Below, in pieces: positions 1-5,825 of a stretch of 5,825 nt of DNA (positions within the stretch are counted from its first letter, which is position 1; every line of letters starts with the position of its first letter). The DNA is from Bacteroidales bacterium (GTDB lineage: Bacteria > Bacteroidota > Bacteroidia > Bacteroidales > UBA10428), in contig JAFGVG010000055.1 in NCBI GenBank assembly GCA_016938095.1, positions 1 through 5,825 on the forward strand, given 5' to 3'. Below the pieces are notes generated by a model. That model was not told where the DNA came from. It saw nothing but the letters and a program-made list of their open reading frames with translations, and did no database searches. Made by a program: the position numbers and the translations under genes.

Positions 1-2044
1 CCATAAAGGTGGATTCACCCATCGATATGTTGTCAGATGCGCCCACCCGGGTGAATATTTTATCGACATACCCGATAATGGCAGCTTCGGCAGGAACAAA
101 ACTTCCCATCTGCGCCATCAATACTATAAGCGCTGTTTGCCGGAGAAGTGCCGATTTACCCGACATGTTGGGACCGGTGAGGATAATGATCTGTTGTTCA
201 TCGGTGTCCAGCAACAAATCATTCGGAACATAGGTTTCCGAAACGGGCAGTTGTTTTTCAATCACCGGATGCCGGCCTTGTTTGATATCAATGGTAAACG
301 AGTCATTAATGATCGGCCTTACATAGTTGTTTTCTTTGGCACAACGTGCAAACGATAAAAGACAATCGAGCTGAGCTGTTAACGACGCATTAAGCTGAAT
401 TGGCGCTGTGTAGTCAGCGATAGCCAATACCAATTCGTTAAATAGCCTGGTTTCGAGTTCAAGAATTTTTTCTTCTGCCCCCAGAATTTTCGATTCATAT
501 TCTTTCAGCTCTTCGGTAATATATCTCTCAGCACTCACCAGGGTTTGCTTCCTGATCCAGTCCGCAGGTACCTTATCCTTATGCGTGTTGCGCACCTCTA
601 TGTAGTAACCGAAAACGTTGTTGAACGAAACTTTTAGCGATGTTATGCCGGTCCGTTCAATTTCGCGTTGCTGTATATGCAGCAGATAGGTTTTACCTGA
701 ATGCAGCAGATTTCTCAGTTCATCGAGTTCTGCTGATACCCCCGGTGCAATGATATTCCCCTTAATAAGCTGAATGGGTGCATTACTTTGCAGTTCCTTT
801 TCAATCCGCTCGCAAATATGATGACAGGGGTTGATTTGTTCACCAATTCGCTGCATAACTACTTCACCCGATTTATCGCATAGTTCTTTTACCGGTACCA
901 TCGAAGCCAGCGAAATTTTGAGTTGAACCACTTCACGAGGTGTTATGCGTCCAACGGCAACACGCGAAATCAGCCTTTCCAGATCGCCTATACGGGCAAT
1001 TTGCTCTTCGAGTTCCACCTGCATGGCGGGATTACTGATCATATGGGCCACGGCATCAAGACGTTCGTTGACAGGCTTTATGTCCTTCAGTGGCATGGCT
1101 ACCCAGCGTTTCATCAGGCGTGAACCCATAGGCGAGCGCGTGCGGTCAATAATATCAATAAAGGCTTTTCCACCTTCAAATAAGGGATGAAAGAGTTCGA
1201 GATTACGGACTGTAAACTTATCGAGCCACACAAAATGATCTTCGTGGATACGTGAAAGCGCAGTAATGTGTTTAATCTGCCGGTGCTCGGTAATTTCGAG
1301 ATACTGCAGTATTGCTCCGGCGGCAATGATGCCCAGCCTTAGGTTGCTCACACCAAATCCCTTAAGCGTTGTAGTATCGAAATGCCGCAGCAATTTGTCA
1401 CTGGCTGTTTCTGATGTAAATATCCAGTCGTCGAGTTTGTATGTACAAAACCTTGAGCCAAAGATTTCCTGGAACTGAGCCTGCTTTCCCCTTTCAAACA
1501 GCACTTCTTTGGGCTCAAAATGATTGAGTAAACGATCGGCATACTCGAAGTTACCTTCGGCAGTAAGGAATTCACCGGTTGAAATGTCAAGGAAGGAAAC
1601 GCCTGCCATGGTTTTTTCGAGGTGAACGCAGGCCAGGAAGTTGTTTTCGCGGTGTTCGAGAACGTTCTCATTCAGGGCTATGCCCGGCGTGACAAGTTCC
1701 GTTACTCCGCGTTTCACTATTTTTTTGGTAAGTTTCGGATCTTCGAGCTGCTCACAAATGGCAACCCGCTGTCCTGCCCTTACCAGTTTGGGCAGATAGG
1801 TGTCAATGGCGTGGTAAGGGAATCCGGCTAATTCAACAAATGAAGCAGAACCATTGGCACGGCGTGTAAGGGTAATACCCAGTATGTCGGCTGCCTTAAT
1901 CGCATCTTCGCCAAAAGTTTCATAAAAATCACCGACCCTGAACAGCAAAATGGCATCAGGGTGCCTGGCTTTGATGTCGGCATATTGCTTCATCAAGGGC
2001 GTATCAACAAAATTATCTTCTTTCAGTGTACTCAGATTTGCCAT
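1..2044 (-). CDS. mutS: DNA mismatch repair protein MutS (C-terminal part beyond the window)
   Basis: MutS binds mismatches and small insertion/deletion loops as a clamp-like dimer and uses ATP to recruit MutL in the cytoplasm. Reading the minus strand from the ATG at 2044-2042 gives 681 uninterrupted codons before the window ends. The mismatch-recognition domain carries LLFRVGDFYETF at residues 33-44, with the Phe40-x-Glu42 pair that wedges into the mismatch. The lever/clamp region has FNNVFGYYIEV at about 474-484. The ATPase domain has Walker A GPNMSGKS at 624-631 (Lys630), followed by the TRVGASDNISMGESTFM stretch with the signature and Walker B region at the window edge. These positions match MutS proteins of roughly 850-890 residues, so about 190 residues are missing here. 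The start is fixed because an ATG slightly upstream (ATGCATTAA) meets a stop at once. No Shine-Dalgarno is seen. The gene is divergent from the methyltransferase operon. Confidence 0.97.
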   Translation of the reverse strand, partial: MANLSTLKEDNFVDTPLMKQYADIKARHPDAILLFRVGDFYETFGEDAIKAADILGITLTRRANGSASFVELAGFPYHAIDTYLPKLVRAGQRVAICEQLEDPKLTKKIVKRGVTELVTPGIALNENVLEHRENNFLACVHLEKTMAGVSFLDISTGEFLTAEGNFEYADRLLNHFEPKEVLFERGKQAQFQEIFGSRFCTYKLDDWIFTSETASDKLLRHFDTTTLKGFGVSNLRLGIIAAGAILQYLEITEHRQIKHITALSRIHEDHFVWLDKFTVRNLELFHPLFEGGKAFIDIIDRTRSPMGSRLMKRWVAMPLKDIKPVNERLDAVAHMISNPAMQVELEEQIARIGDLERLISRVAVGRITPREVVQLKISLASMVPVKELCDKSGEVVMQRIGEQINPCHHICERIEKELQSNAPIQLIKGNIIAPGVSAELDELRNLLHSGKTYLLHIQQREIERTGITSLKVSFNNVFGYYIEVRNTHKDKVPADWIRKQTLVSAERYITEELKEYESKILGAEEKILELETRLFNELVLAIADYTAPIQLNASLTAQLDCLLSFARCAKENNYVRPIINDSFTIDIKQGRHPVIEKQLPVSETYVPNDLLLDTDEQQIIILTGPNMSGKSALLRQTALIVLMAQMGSFVPAEAAIIGYVDKIFTRVGASDNISMGESTFM

Positions 2045-2191
2045 AAAATTAATGCATGTTCCACGAAGGGGCAAAATTCCCGCCTGTTTGATTTAAGCTT
2101 TTAATTAACAATCATCACCCACTAAGCAACAATTGAAGGATTGATGCGTTAGCCATATGCAGCGTCCTGTATCGCCGCTTAAAATTTTTAC

Positions 2192-2199
2192 TATTTTTG
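2192..2199 (+). promoter_or_regulatory. Possible Bacteroidota -7 promoter element for the methyltransferase operon
   Basis: TATTTTTG fits the Bacteroidota -7 consensus TAnnTTTG and lies 17 bp before the ATG at 2217. It is the only good match seen on this strand of the divergent spacer. A TTG-like -33 element at the usual distance (around 2168-2173) is not evident, and the implied 5' leader would be only about 10 nt. The site is therefore plausible but weak. The rest of the 172-bp spacer shows no clear hairpin, operator or small RNA, and no clear matching element for mutS on the other strand. Confidence 0.3.
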
Positions 2200-2216
2200 A
2201 TTCATAAATATTACTC

Positions 2217-3044
2217 ATGGAGGTTGATGAGTTTCTAAAGCTGTTCATGCAGGAACTTCAAATGAACAGCCATCTGCGAAGTTATTACCGTTTGCTGAAT
2301 AACAAGAATTTATACTTTTGGCGAAAAGCTTATTTTGAAAAGCGACTCCGTTATGTTAACGATATGCTACCCCCTAAGAAAGCCAATATCTGGGATGTTG
2401 GTTGCGGATACGGTACCACTGCCATTTTTCTGGCCCTCAATGGACACAAGGTATTAGCCAATACCCTTGAATTTTACTACGACAAAATTAACGAAAGGCT
2501 TAATTACTGGAAACAGTTCGGCGATCTTTCAAACCTTGAAATTGAATATGCCAATTTGTTTGATATGCCGGTTAAGCAAGGGGGCTACGATGTCATTATT
2601 GCACAGGATACCCTGCATCATCTGGAACCCATTGACGAGGCTATGCTAATTTTCAGGAAATCGCTTGCCGGGGATGGCAGAATGATTGTTACCGAGGAAA
2701 ACGGGCACAATGTTTTTATTATGCTGAAGAACTTCCTGAAACGCGGATTTAAACGTGTGACCTCATATTATGATGAGAAATTGCAAAAAACCATAAGATT
2801 TGGCAATGAAAATGCCCGAAGCTTTAGCAAATGGCACTGTATTTTGTCAAATGCCGGTATGATTATCCCCGGCAATTCTATTGGATACGTACGTTTTTTC
2901 CCGCCATTCGTTTTCAATAAAACTAACTATTACCAACTCCAAAAAAAAGAAGCAGAAATCGGTAAAAAATGCCGTCTTTTGCGTGAAATATTGTTTTTCG
3001 GGATTAATTTCACGGCTGAAATTTCTCCTAATAATAAACTATAA
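2217..3044 (+). CDS. Class I SAM-dependent methyltransferase (Methyltransf_11/25-like)
   Basis: This 275-residue protein is a cytoplasmic methyltransferase with an unknown acceptor. After an aromatic, basic, mostly helical N-terminus (residues 1-55) comes the SAM-binding motif I, IWDVGCGYGTT (58-68). The acidic ribose-binding position of motif II is probably Glu85 in ANTLEFYYDK. YDVIIAQDTLHHLEP (124-138) is the motif IV/post-loop region, and its Asp-x-x-x-His pattern is typical of small-molecule and lipid-type methyltransferases. GRMIVTEENG (154-163) forms the next strand. The C-terminal part is rich in Phe, Tyr, Lys and Arg and is not diagnostic. ATG 2217 is the first start in the frame; Met11 and Met16 are later alternatives but would remove N-terminal helix. 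No Shine-Dalgarno is present. The stop lies 1 nt before the DUF2007 start, implying co-transcription and possibly coupled translation. G+C is about 40%, lower than its neighbours. Confidence 0.88.
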   Translation: MEVDEFLKLFMQELQMNSHLRSYYRLLNNKNLYFWRKAYFEKRLRYVNDMLPPKKANIWDVGCGYGTTAIFLALNGHKVLANTLEFYYDKINERLNYWKQFGDLSNLEIEYANLFDMPVKQGGYDVIIAQDTLHHLEPIDEAMLIFRKSLAGDGRMIVTEENGHNVFIMLKNFLKRGFKRVTSYYDEKLQKTIRFGNENARSFSKWHCILSNAGMIIPGNSIGYVRFFPPFVFNKTNYYQLQKKEAEIGKKCRLLREILFFGINFTAEISPNNKL

Positions 3045-3045
3045 T

Positions 3046-3294
3046 ATGAGTAGCGCAAATGAGATAGTACCGGTGGAGGTTTTTGCAGGAACACAGTGGG
3101 AGGCTGCGCTGGTAAAAAGTCTGCTTGAAAATGCTGAAATTGAAGCATTCCTTAAAGATGAAATAAGGGGAACTACAATGCCCTGGCAGGTCACTCCCGC
3201 CGGAATATGCGCTGTAAAGGTGGTTGTTTCGAGTGTTGACCTCGAAACGGCCAGGCAGGTGGTGGATGAATTCGAAGCAAACCGTAAACAATAG
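3046..3294 (+). CDS. DUF2007 domain-containing protein (putative signal-transducing protein family)
   Basis: This is an 82-residue soluble protein covering essentially one DUF2007 domain (Pfam PF09413, named 'putative prokaryotic signal transducing protein'; no biochemical function is firmly known). The family pattern is clear: VPVEVFAGTQWEAALVKSLL at 8-27, where a strand and helix contain the conserved Trp18-Glu19-Ala, then ENAEIEAFLKDE (28-39), a loop with PW (46-47), and the closing strand-helix VKVVVSSVDLETARQVVDEF (57-76). The ferredoxin-like fold suggests binding or regulation. The ATG at 3046 was chosen because it begins exactly where family members begin. The same frame is open back to an ATG at 2881, but that extension would overlap the methyltransferase in another frame and carries no domain signal. 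It starts 1 nt after the methyltransferase stop, so it should belong to the same transcript. Confidence 0.9.
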   Translation: MSSANEIVPVEVFAGTQWEAALVKSLLENAEIEAFLKDEIRGTTMPWQVTPAGICAVKVVVSSVDLETARQVVDEFEANRKQ

Positions 3295-3330
3295 TTTATT
3301 TCTTTTTTCACACACATTTCTTTTATTTAC

Positions 3331-4398
3331 ATGTCACTTAACTACGGATCAGATAAAAAAAGGGCCGTTCAGGCCAAGTTCGATGCCCAGAAAATTGCTT
3401 TCGGACCCATTATGTTTCAGGCTGCTTTGGCACTGAGGAATTTAGGGATTCTTGAGTTGGTAAAAAATACTGAAGCCGGAATTACCATGGACGAAATCTC
3501 GGAAAAGCTAAAACTGCCTGTATACGGGGTCAAGGTTTTGCTCGAAGCCGGGTTGAGCCTCGAGTTGGTGCGTGCTGAAAACGACCGGTTTCACCTCACC
3601 AAAACCGGCTGGTTTATTTTATGTGATGAACTGACCCGTGTGAATATGGATTTCACGCAGGACGTCAATTACCTTGGAATGTTTACGCTATCTGAATCGA
3701 TAAAGACTGGAAAGCCAACTGGTTTAGAAGTGTTTGGCGACTGGCCAACTGTATACGAAGGTCTTTCACAACTTCCTCCTCAAGTGCAGAAAAGCTGGTT
3801 TGGGTTCGATCATTTTTATTCCGATTATGCCTTTCCGGAAATCTTACCTGTGGTGTTCCGTAACAATCCTCAACGCATTCTTGATGTTGGCGGCAATACC
3901 GGCAAATTCGCCATCCAATGTGCCCGTTACAACAACCAGGCCAGAATCACCATCCTCGACCTTCCCGGTCAGCTCGAAAAGGCTTCACAGCAAATCAGAG
4001 AGGCAGGTATGTCCGACAGGATAGACCTTTTTGCCATTAACCTGCTCGATCACACTAAGACTTTCCCGAAAAATCCCGATATTATTTGGATGAGTCAATT
4101 CCTCGATTGTTTTTCGCAGGAAGATATTCTGGGGCTGCTGCGCCGGTCAGCAGAGGCAATGGCTGAAAATTCCGCCTTGTATATTCTCGAAACCTATTGG
4201 GATCAGCAGAGATATGAGGCATCCACTTATAGCCTGCATGCTACATCACTATACTTCACCAATATTGCCAACGGGTGCAGCCAGATGTACCATTCGGACG
4301 ATATGCGTAAACTCATCAGGCAATCGGGCCTGGAGCTTTCGGAAGAGATACTGAATGTGGGGGTAAGCCATACATTGTTCATTTGCAGGAAGAAGTAA
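3331..4398 (+). CDS. Winged-helix/Rossmann SAM methyltransferase (O-methyltransferase-like, aryl-polyene-cluster type suspected)
   Basis: This is a 355-residue cytoplasmic methyltransferase with two parts. Residues about 15-100 form a dimerization/winged-helix region (LRNLGILELV, the ITMDEISEKLKLP helix-turn-helix-like stretch, and the ENDRFHLTKTGWFIL wing), as in small-molecule O-methyltransferases. Residues about 165-355 form the Rossmann domain, with motif I ILDVGGNTGKFA (183-194), motif II ITILDLPGQ (206-214, acidic Asp210), INLLD (236-240) and IIWMSQFLDCFSQED (251-265). In classical O-methyltransferases the last region reads roughly LH(D/N)W and holds the catalytic His; here the His position appears to be Asp259. 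From memory, this WMSQFLDCF form and the later HSDDM (321-325) resemble methyltransferases in aryl-polyene pigment clusters, but no other cluster gene is in view. It starts 36 bp after the DUF2007 gene. The intervening sequence is T-rich and almost free of G. Confidence 0.88.
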   Translation: MSLNYGSDKKRAVQAKFDAQKIAFGPIMFQAALALRNLGILELVKNTEAGITMDEISEKLKLPVYGVKVLLEAGLSLELVRAENDRFHLTKTGWFILCDELTRVNMDFTQDVNYLGMFTLSESIKTGKPTGLEVFGDWPTVYEGLSQLPPQVQKSWFGFDHFYSDYAFPEILPVVFRNNPQRILDVGGNTGKFAIQCARYNNQARITILDLPGQLEKASQQIREAGMSDRIDLFAINLLDHTKTFPKNPDIIWMSQFLDCFSQEDILGLLRRSAEAMAENSALYILETYWDQQRYEASTYSLHATSLYFTNIANGCSQMYHSDDMRKLIRQSGLELSEEILNVGVSHTLFICRKK

Positions 4399-4401
4399 TT
4401 A

Positions 4402-4436
4402 TTGGTGACTGGTGATTGGTGACTGGTGATTGGTAA
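4402..4436 (+). repeat. Five tandem heptamers (YTGGTGA type)
   Basis: Five 7-bp units stand head to tail: TTGGTGA, CTGGTGA, TTGGTGA, CTGGTGA, TTGGTAA. Units 1-4 alternate strictly between T and C at the first base, so the array can also be read as a 14-bp unit present twice, with a degenerate final copy. It begins 3 nt after the stop of the second methyltransferase and lies in the 129-bp spacer before the reductase. Heptameric tandem repeats in spacers are known from some bacterial genomes, notably heterocystous cyanobacteria. A role here is not established; a copy-number-variable spacer is the simplest reading. The remainder of the spacer (4437-4527) is A-rich near the start codon and shows no clear promoter. 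Confidence 0.9.
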
Positions 4437-4527
4437 AGACTGATTAAGTAGTAAAAGGGAGCCAACAATTACAGAAAACGAAGACTGGCCTGCAACCTAT
4501 AAAAATAAAAAAATATACCATACTGCA

Positions 4528-5763
4528 ATGAATAGTTCAAGTCGCCGTCGATTTCTGAAGAACGCCACCGGACTGATGGCTGCCGGCCTGGTTACCGGTC
4601 CTGCCATGGGGTCAGCTATTAAGCCCATAAACCCAATTGATGCGAAAAGGGAAATGATTTACCGGACCCTGGGTCGCACCGGTTTGAAACTTCCCATTGT
4701 TAACATGGGCGTAATGAACAGCAACAATCCAAACTTGCTGAAATATGCCTGGCAATCAGGTATCAGGCATTTCGACACAGCCTGGATTTATCAGGCAGGA
4801 AACAACGAAAAAATGGTTGGCAGTGTCCTGCGTGAAATGGGGGTTGACCGGAAGGAAGTGGTCATCACTACTAAAATTGTGCTCGATCAGGTGCTGCGCA
4901 AACCCGAAAACGGAGCAGAAAGAAAGAAACAGTTTCTGGCCCGTTTTGCACAAAGTCTCGAAAGATTGCAGATGGACTATGTAGACATTCTTATGATCCA
5001 TGACATATCCACCATTGACGAAATCACAAACCCTTACATGGTTGAGGCTATGCAGGAACTCAAAACTCAGGGTAAGATTCGTTTTCCGGGTTTTTCGGCT
5101 CATGTTTACTGGCCCGACTTGCTTAATACAGCAGCAGAGCAGGGTCTTTACGATGTGGCTTTGTTATCGATCAATTATTCCATGTCGAATGACACCGTTT
5201 CGCTGAACGCAATGAAAAACGCTGCTGAAAAGGGTATGGGGCTTATTGCTATGAAAACACAATGTCAGCAGGAATGGTATAAGCAAAACCTTCCTGCCGA
5301 AGCACAGGCATACTACGAAGGCAATGTTATGCATTCAGCATTATTAAAATGGGTTTTACGACATGAGTTTATCGCAACTTCCATTCCGGGATTCACCACA
5401 TTTGAGCAATTACAGACCGATGTTAACGTGGCTTTCAATCTGGAATATACCTCCGAAGAGCGCCGTTTTCTCGAAGATCATAACGTAAAACTGGCTATTA
5501 ATGCTGTTTGTCGTTTTTGCGGCGGTTGTAAAGGAACCTGCCCGCATGGTGTTGACATACCCAATCTCATGCGCACACACATGTATGCCAGTGCTTACGG
5601 CAACCTTCACATGACCCGGCAAACCTATGAAGCCATTGAAAAGCACAAGGGTCTTGACGTTTGCCGCGATTGCAACGAGTGCGTTGCGCAGTGCCGCAAT
5701 AGCGTGCAAATCGCCGGCAGAATAGCAGACCTGAAAGAAATGATGCCGGCAACCCTGGGATAA
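4528..5763 (+). CDS. Tat-signal aldo/keto reductase with C-terminal double [4Fe-4S] domain (COG1453-like)
   Basis: This 411-residue predicted oxidoreductase has an unknown substrate. The N-terminus has a textbook twin-arginine motif, SRRRFLK (5-11), followed by a hydrophobic stretch (12-27) and a likely cleavage site near Ala30, so export of the folded, cofactor-loaded protein by Tat is predicted. Residues about 42-315 are the aldo/keto reductase barrel. It starts YRTLGRTGLKLP (45-56) and shows the full catalytic tetrad: Asp83 and Tyr88 in FDTAWIYQAG, Lys116 in VVITTK, and His158 in DILMIHD. SIPGF (285-289) is the usual nucleotide-site region. The C-terminal tail has two cysteine motifs, C328-x2-C331-x2-C334-x3-C338-P and C379-x2-C382-x2-C385-x3-C389, enough for two [4Fe-4S] clusters. 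The ATG start is chosen because it places the RR motif at the very N-terminus. An A-rich leader precedes it instead of a Shine-Dalgarno. Confidence 0.93.
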   Translation: MNSSSRRRFLKNATGLMAAGLVTGPAMGSAIKPINPIDAKREMIYRTLGRTGLKLPIVNMGVMNSNNPNLLKYAWQSGIRHFDTAWIYQAGNNEKMVGSVLREMGVDRKEVVITTKIVLDQVLRKPENGAERKKQFLARFAQSLERLQMDYVDILMIHDISTIDEITNPYMVEAMQELKTQGKIRFPGFSAHVYWPDLLNTAAEQGLYDVALLSINYSMSNDTVSLNAMKNAAEKGMGLIAMKTQCQQEWYKQNLPAEAQAYYEGNVMHSALLKWVLRHEFIATSIPGFTTFEQLQTDVNVAFNLEYTSEERRFLEDHNVKLAINAVCRFCGGCKGTCPHGVDIPNLMRTHMYASAYGNLHMTRQTYEAIEKHKGLDVCRDCNECVAQCRNSVQIAGRIADLKEMMPATLG

Positions 5764-5772
5764 TAACCTATC

Positions 5773-5818
5773 CCCTGGCCAAGGTTTTAGCAATTATACC
5801 AAAATTCCCTGGCCAGGG
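5773..5818. repeat. Inverted repeat downstream of the reductase, candidate terminator or intergenic palindrome
   Basis: CCCTGGCCA (5773-5781) is exactly complementary to TGGCCAGGG (5810-5818). After one A-C mismatch, GG (5783-5784) pairs with CC (5808-5809), and after a TT bulge TTTT (5785-5788) pairs with AAAA (5801-5804), leaving a 12-nt loop. The right arm is itself a perfect 16-bp palindrome (5805-5820, TTCCCTGGCCAGGGAA). The element starts 9 nt after the reductase stop, a typical place for a transcript end. No U-tract follows on the plus strand inside the window, so it may be a factor-independent terminator in poor form, a transcript-stabilising hairpin, or a copy of an intergenic repeat. 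Confidence 0.6.
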
Positions 5819-5825
5819 AAACGGC

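Noticed and set aside
9..1831. Several plus-strand open frames of 66-81 codons opposite mutS, and a 107-codon minus-strand frame at 1348-1671
   Set aside because: All lie inside the continuous, motif-rich mutS frame and their translations show no recognisable domain or composition; they are shadows.
2045..2216. Divergent spacer screened for a small RNA, riboswitch or operator
   Set aside because: Only short A/T palindromes such as TTAATTAA and a loose ATTGA direct repeat are present; none is enough to support a regulatory element.
2881..3045. N-terminal extension of the DUF2007 frame back to an ATG at 2881
   Set aside because: It overlaps the methyltransferase in another frame, has a low-complexity Lys-rich translation with no domain match, and family members start at the ATG at 3046.
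3285..3308. Small hairpin TAAAC-AATA-GTTTA followed by a T-rich run, resembling a terminator between DUF2007 and the second methyltransferase
   Set aside because: The stem is only 5 A/T-rich pairs and overlaps the stop codon; stability is probably too low to terminate. It could at most attenuate.
3028..3317. Minus-strand open frames of 92-95 codons opposite the DUF2007 gene
   Set aside because: They mirror a well-conserved sense gene, and their cysteine- and serine-rich translations do not resemble known proteins.
5410..5793. 127-codon minus-strand open frame opposite the Fe-S tail of the reductase (and a 115-codon one at 4756-5103)
   Set aside because: The sense strand encodes clear catalytic and cysteine motifs; the antisense translations have no domain signal and arise from codon bias.

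Overview
The window looks like chromosomal DNA from a member of the Bacteroidota, probably an anaerobic or marine Bacteroidales-like lineage. The main clues are start codons without Shine-Dalgarno sequences but with A/T-rich leaders, a DUF2007 protein of the kind common in that phylum, a possible TAnnTTTG promoter element, and moderate G+C. The phylum call is an inference from gene style. Nothing in the window identifies genus or species.

Layout. Bases 1-2044 (minus strand) hold the first 681 codons of the mismatch-repair gene mutS, cut by the window edge just after the Walker B region. A 172-bp divergent spacer follows (2045-2216). On the plus strand there is then a run of four genes: a class I SAM methyltransferase (2217-3044), a small DUF2007 protein starting 1 nt after it (3046-3294), a second methyltransferase of the winged-helix plus Rossmann type (3331-4398), and, after a 129-bp spacer with a five-copy heptamer repeat, a Tat-exported aldo/keto reductase with a C-terminal double [4Fe-4S] motif (4528-5763). 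The window ends in a strong inverted repeat (5773-5818) just past the last stop codon.

How the genes relate. MutS is housekeeping and is transcribed away from the others. The first methyltransferase and the DUF2007 gene are almost certainly co-transcribed. The second methyltransferase, 36 bp further on, is probably in the same unit. The reductase is set apart by the repeat-bearing spacer and may have its own promoter. No shared pathway can be proven. The most distinctive items are the second methyltransferase, which lacks the expected catalytic histidine and resembles (from memory) methyltransferases of aryl-polyene clusters, and the exported Fe-S aldo/keto reductase. I see no convincing new defence, mobile or RNA-based system here, and no tRNA, rRNA, CRISPR array or transposase.
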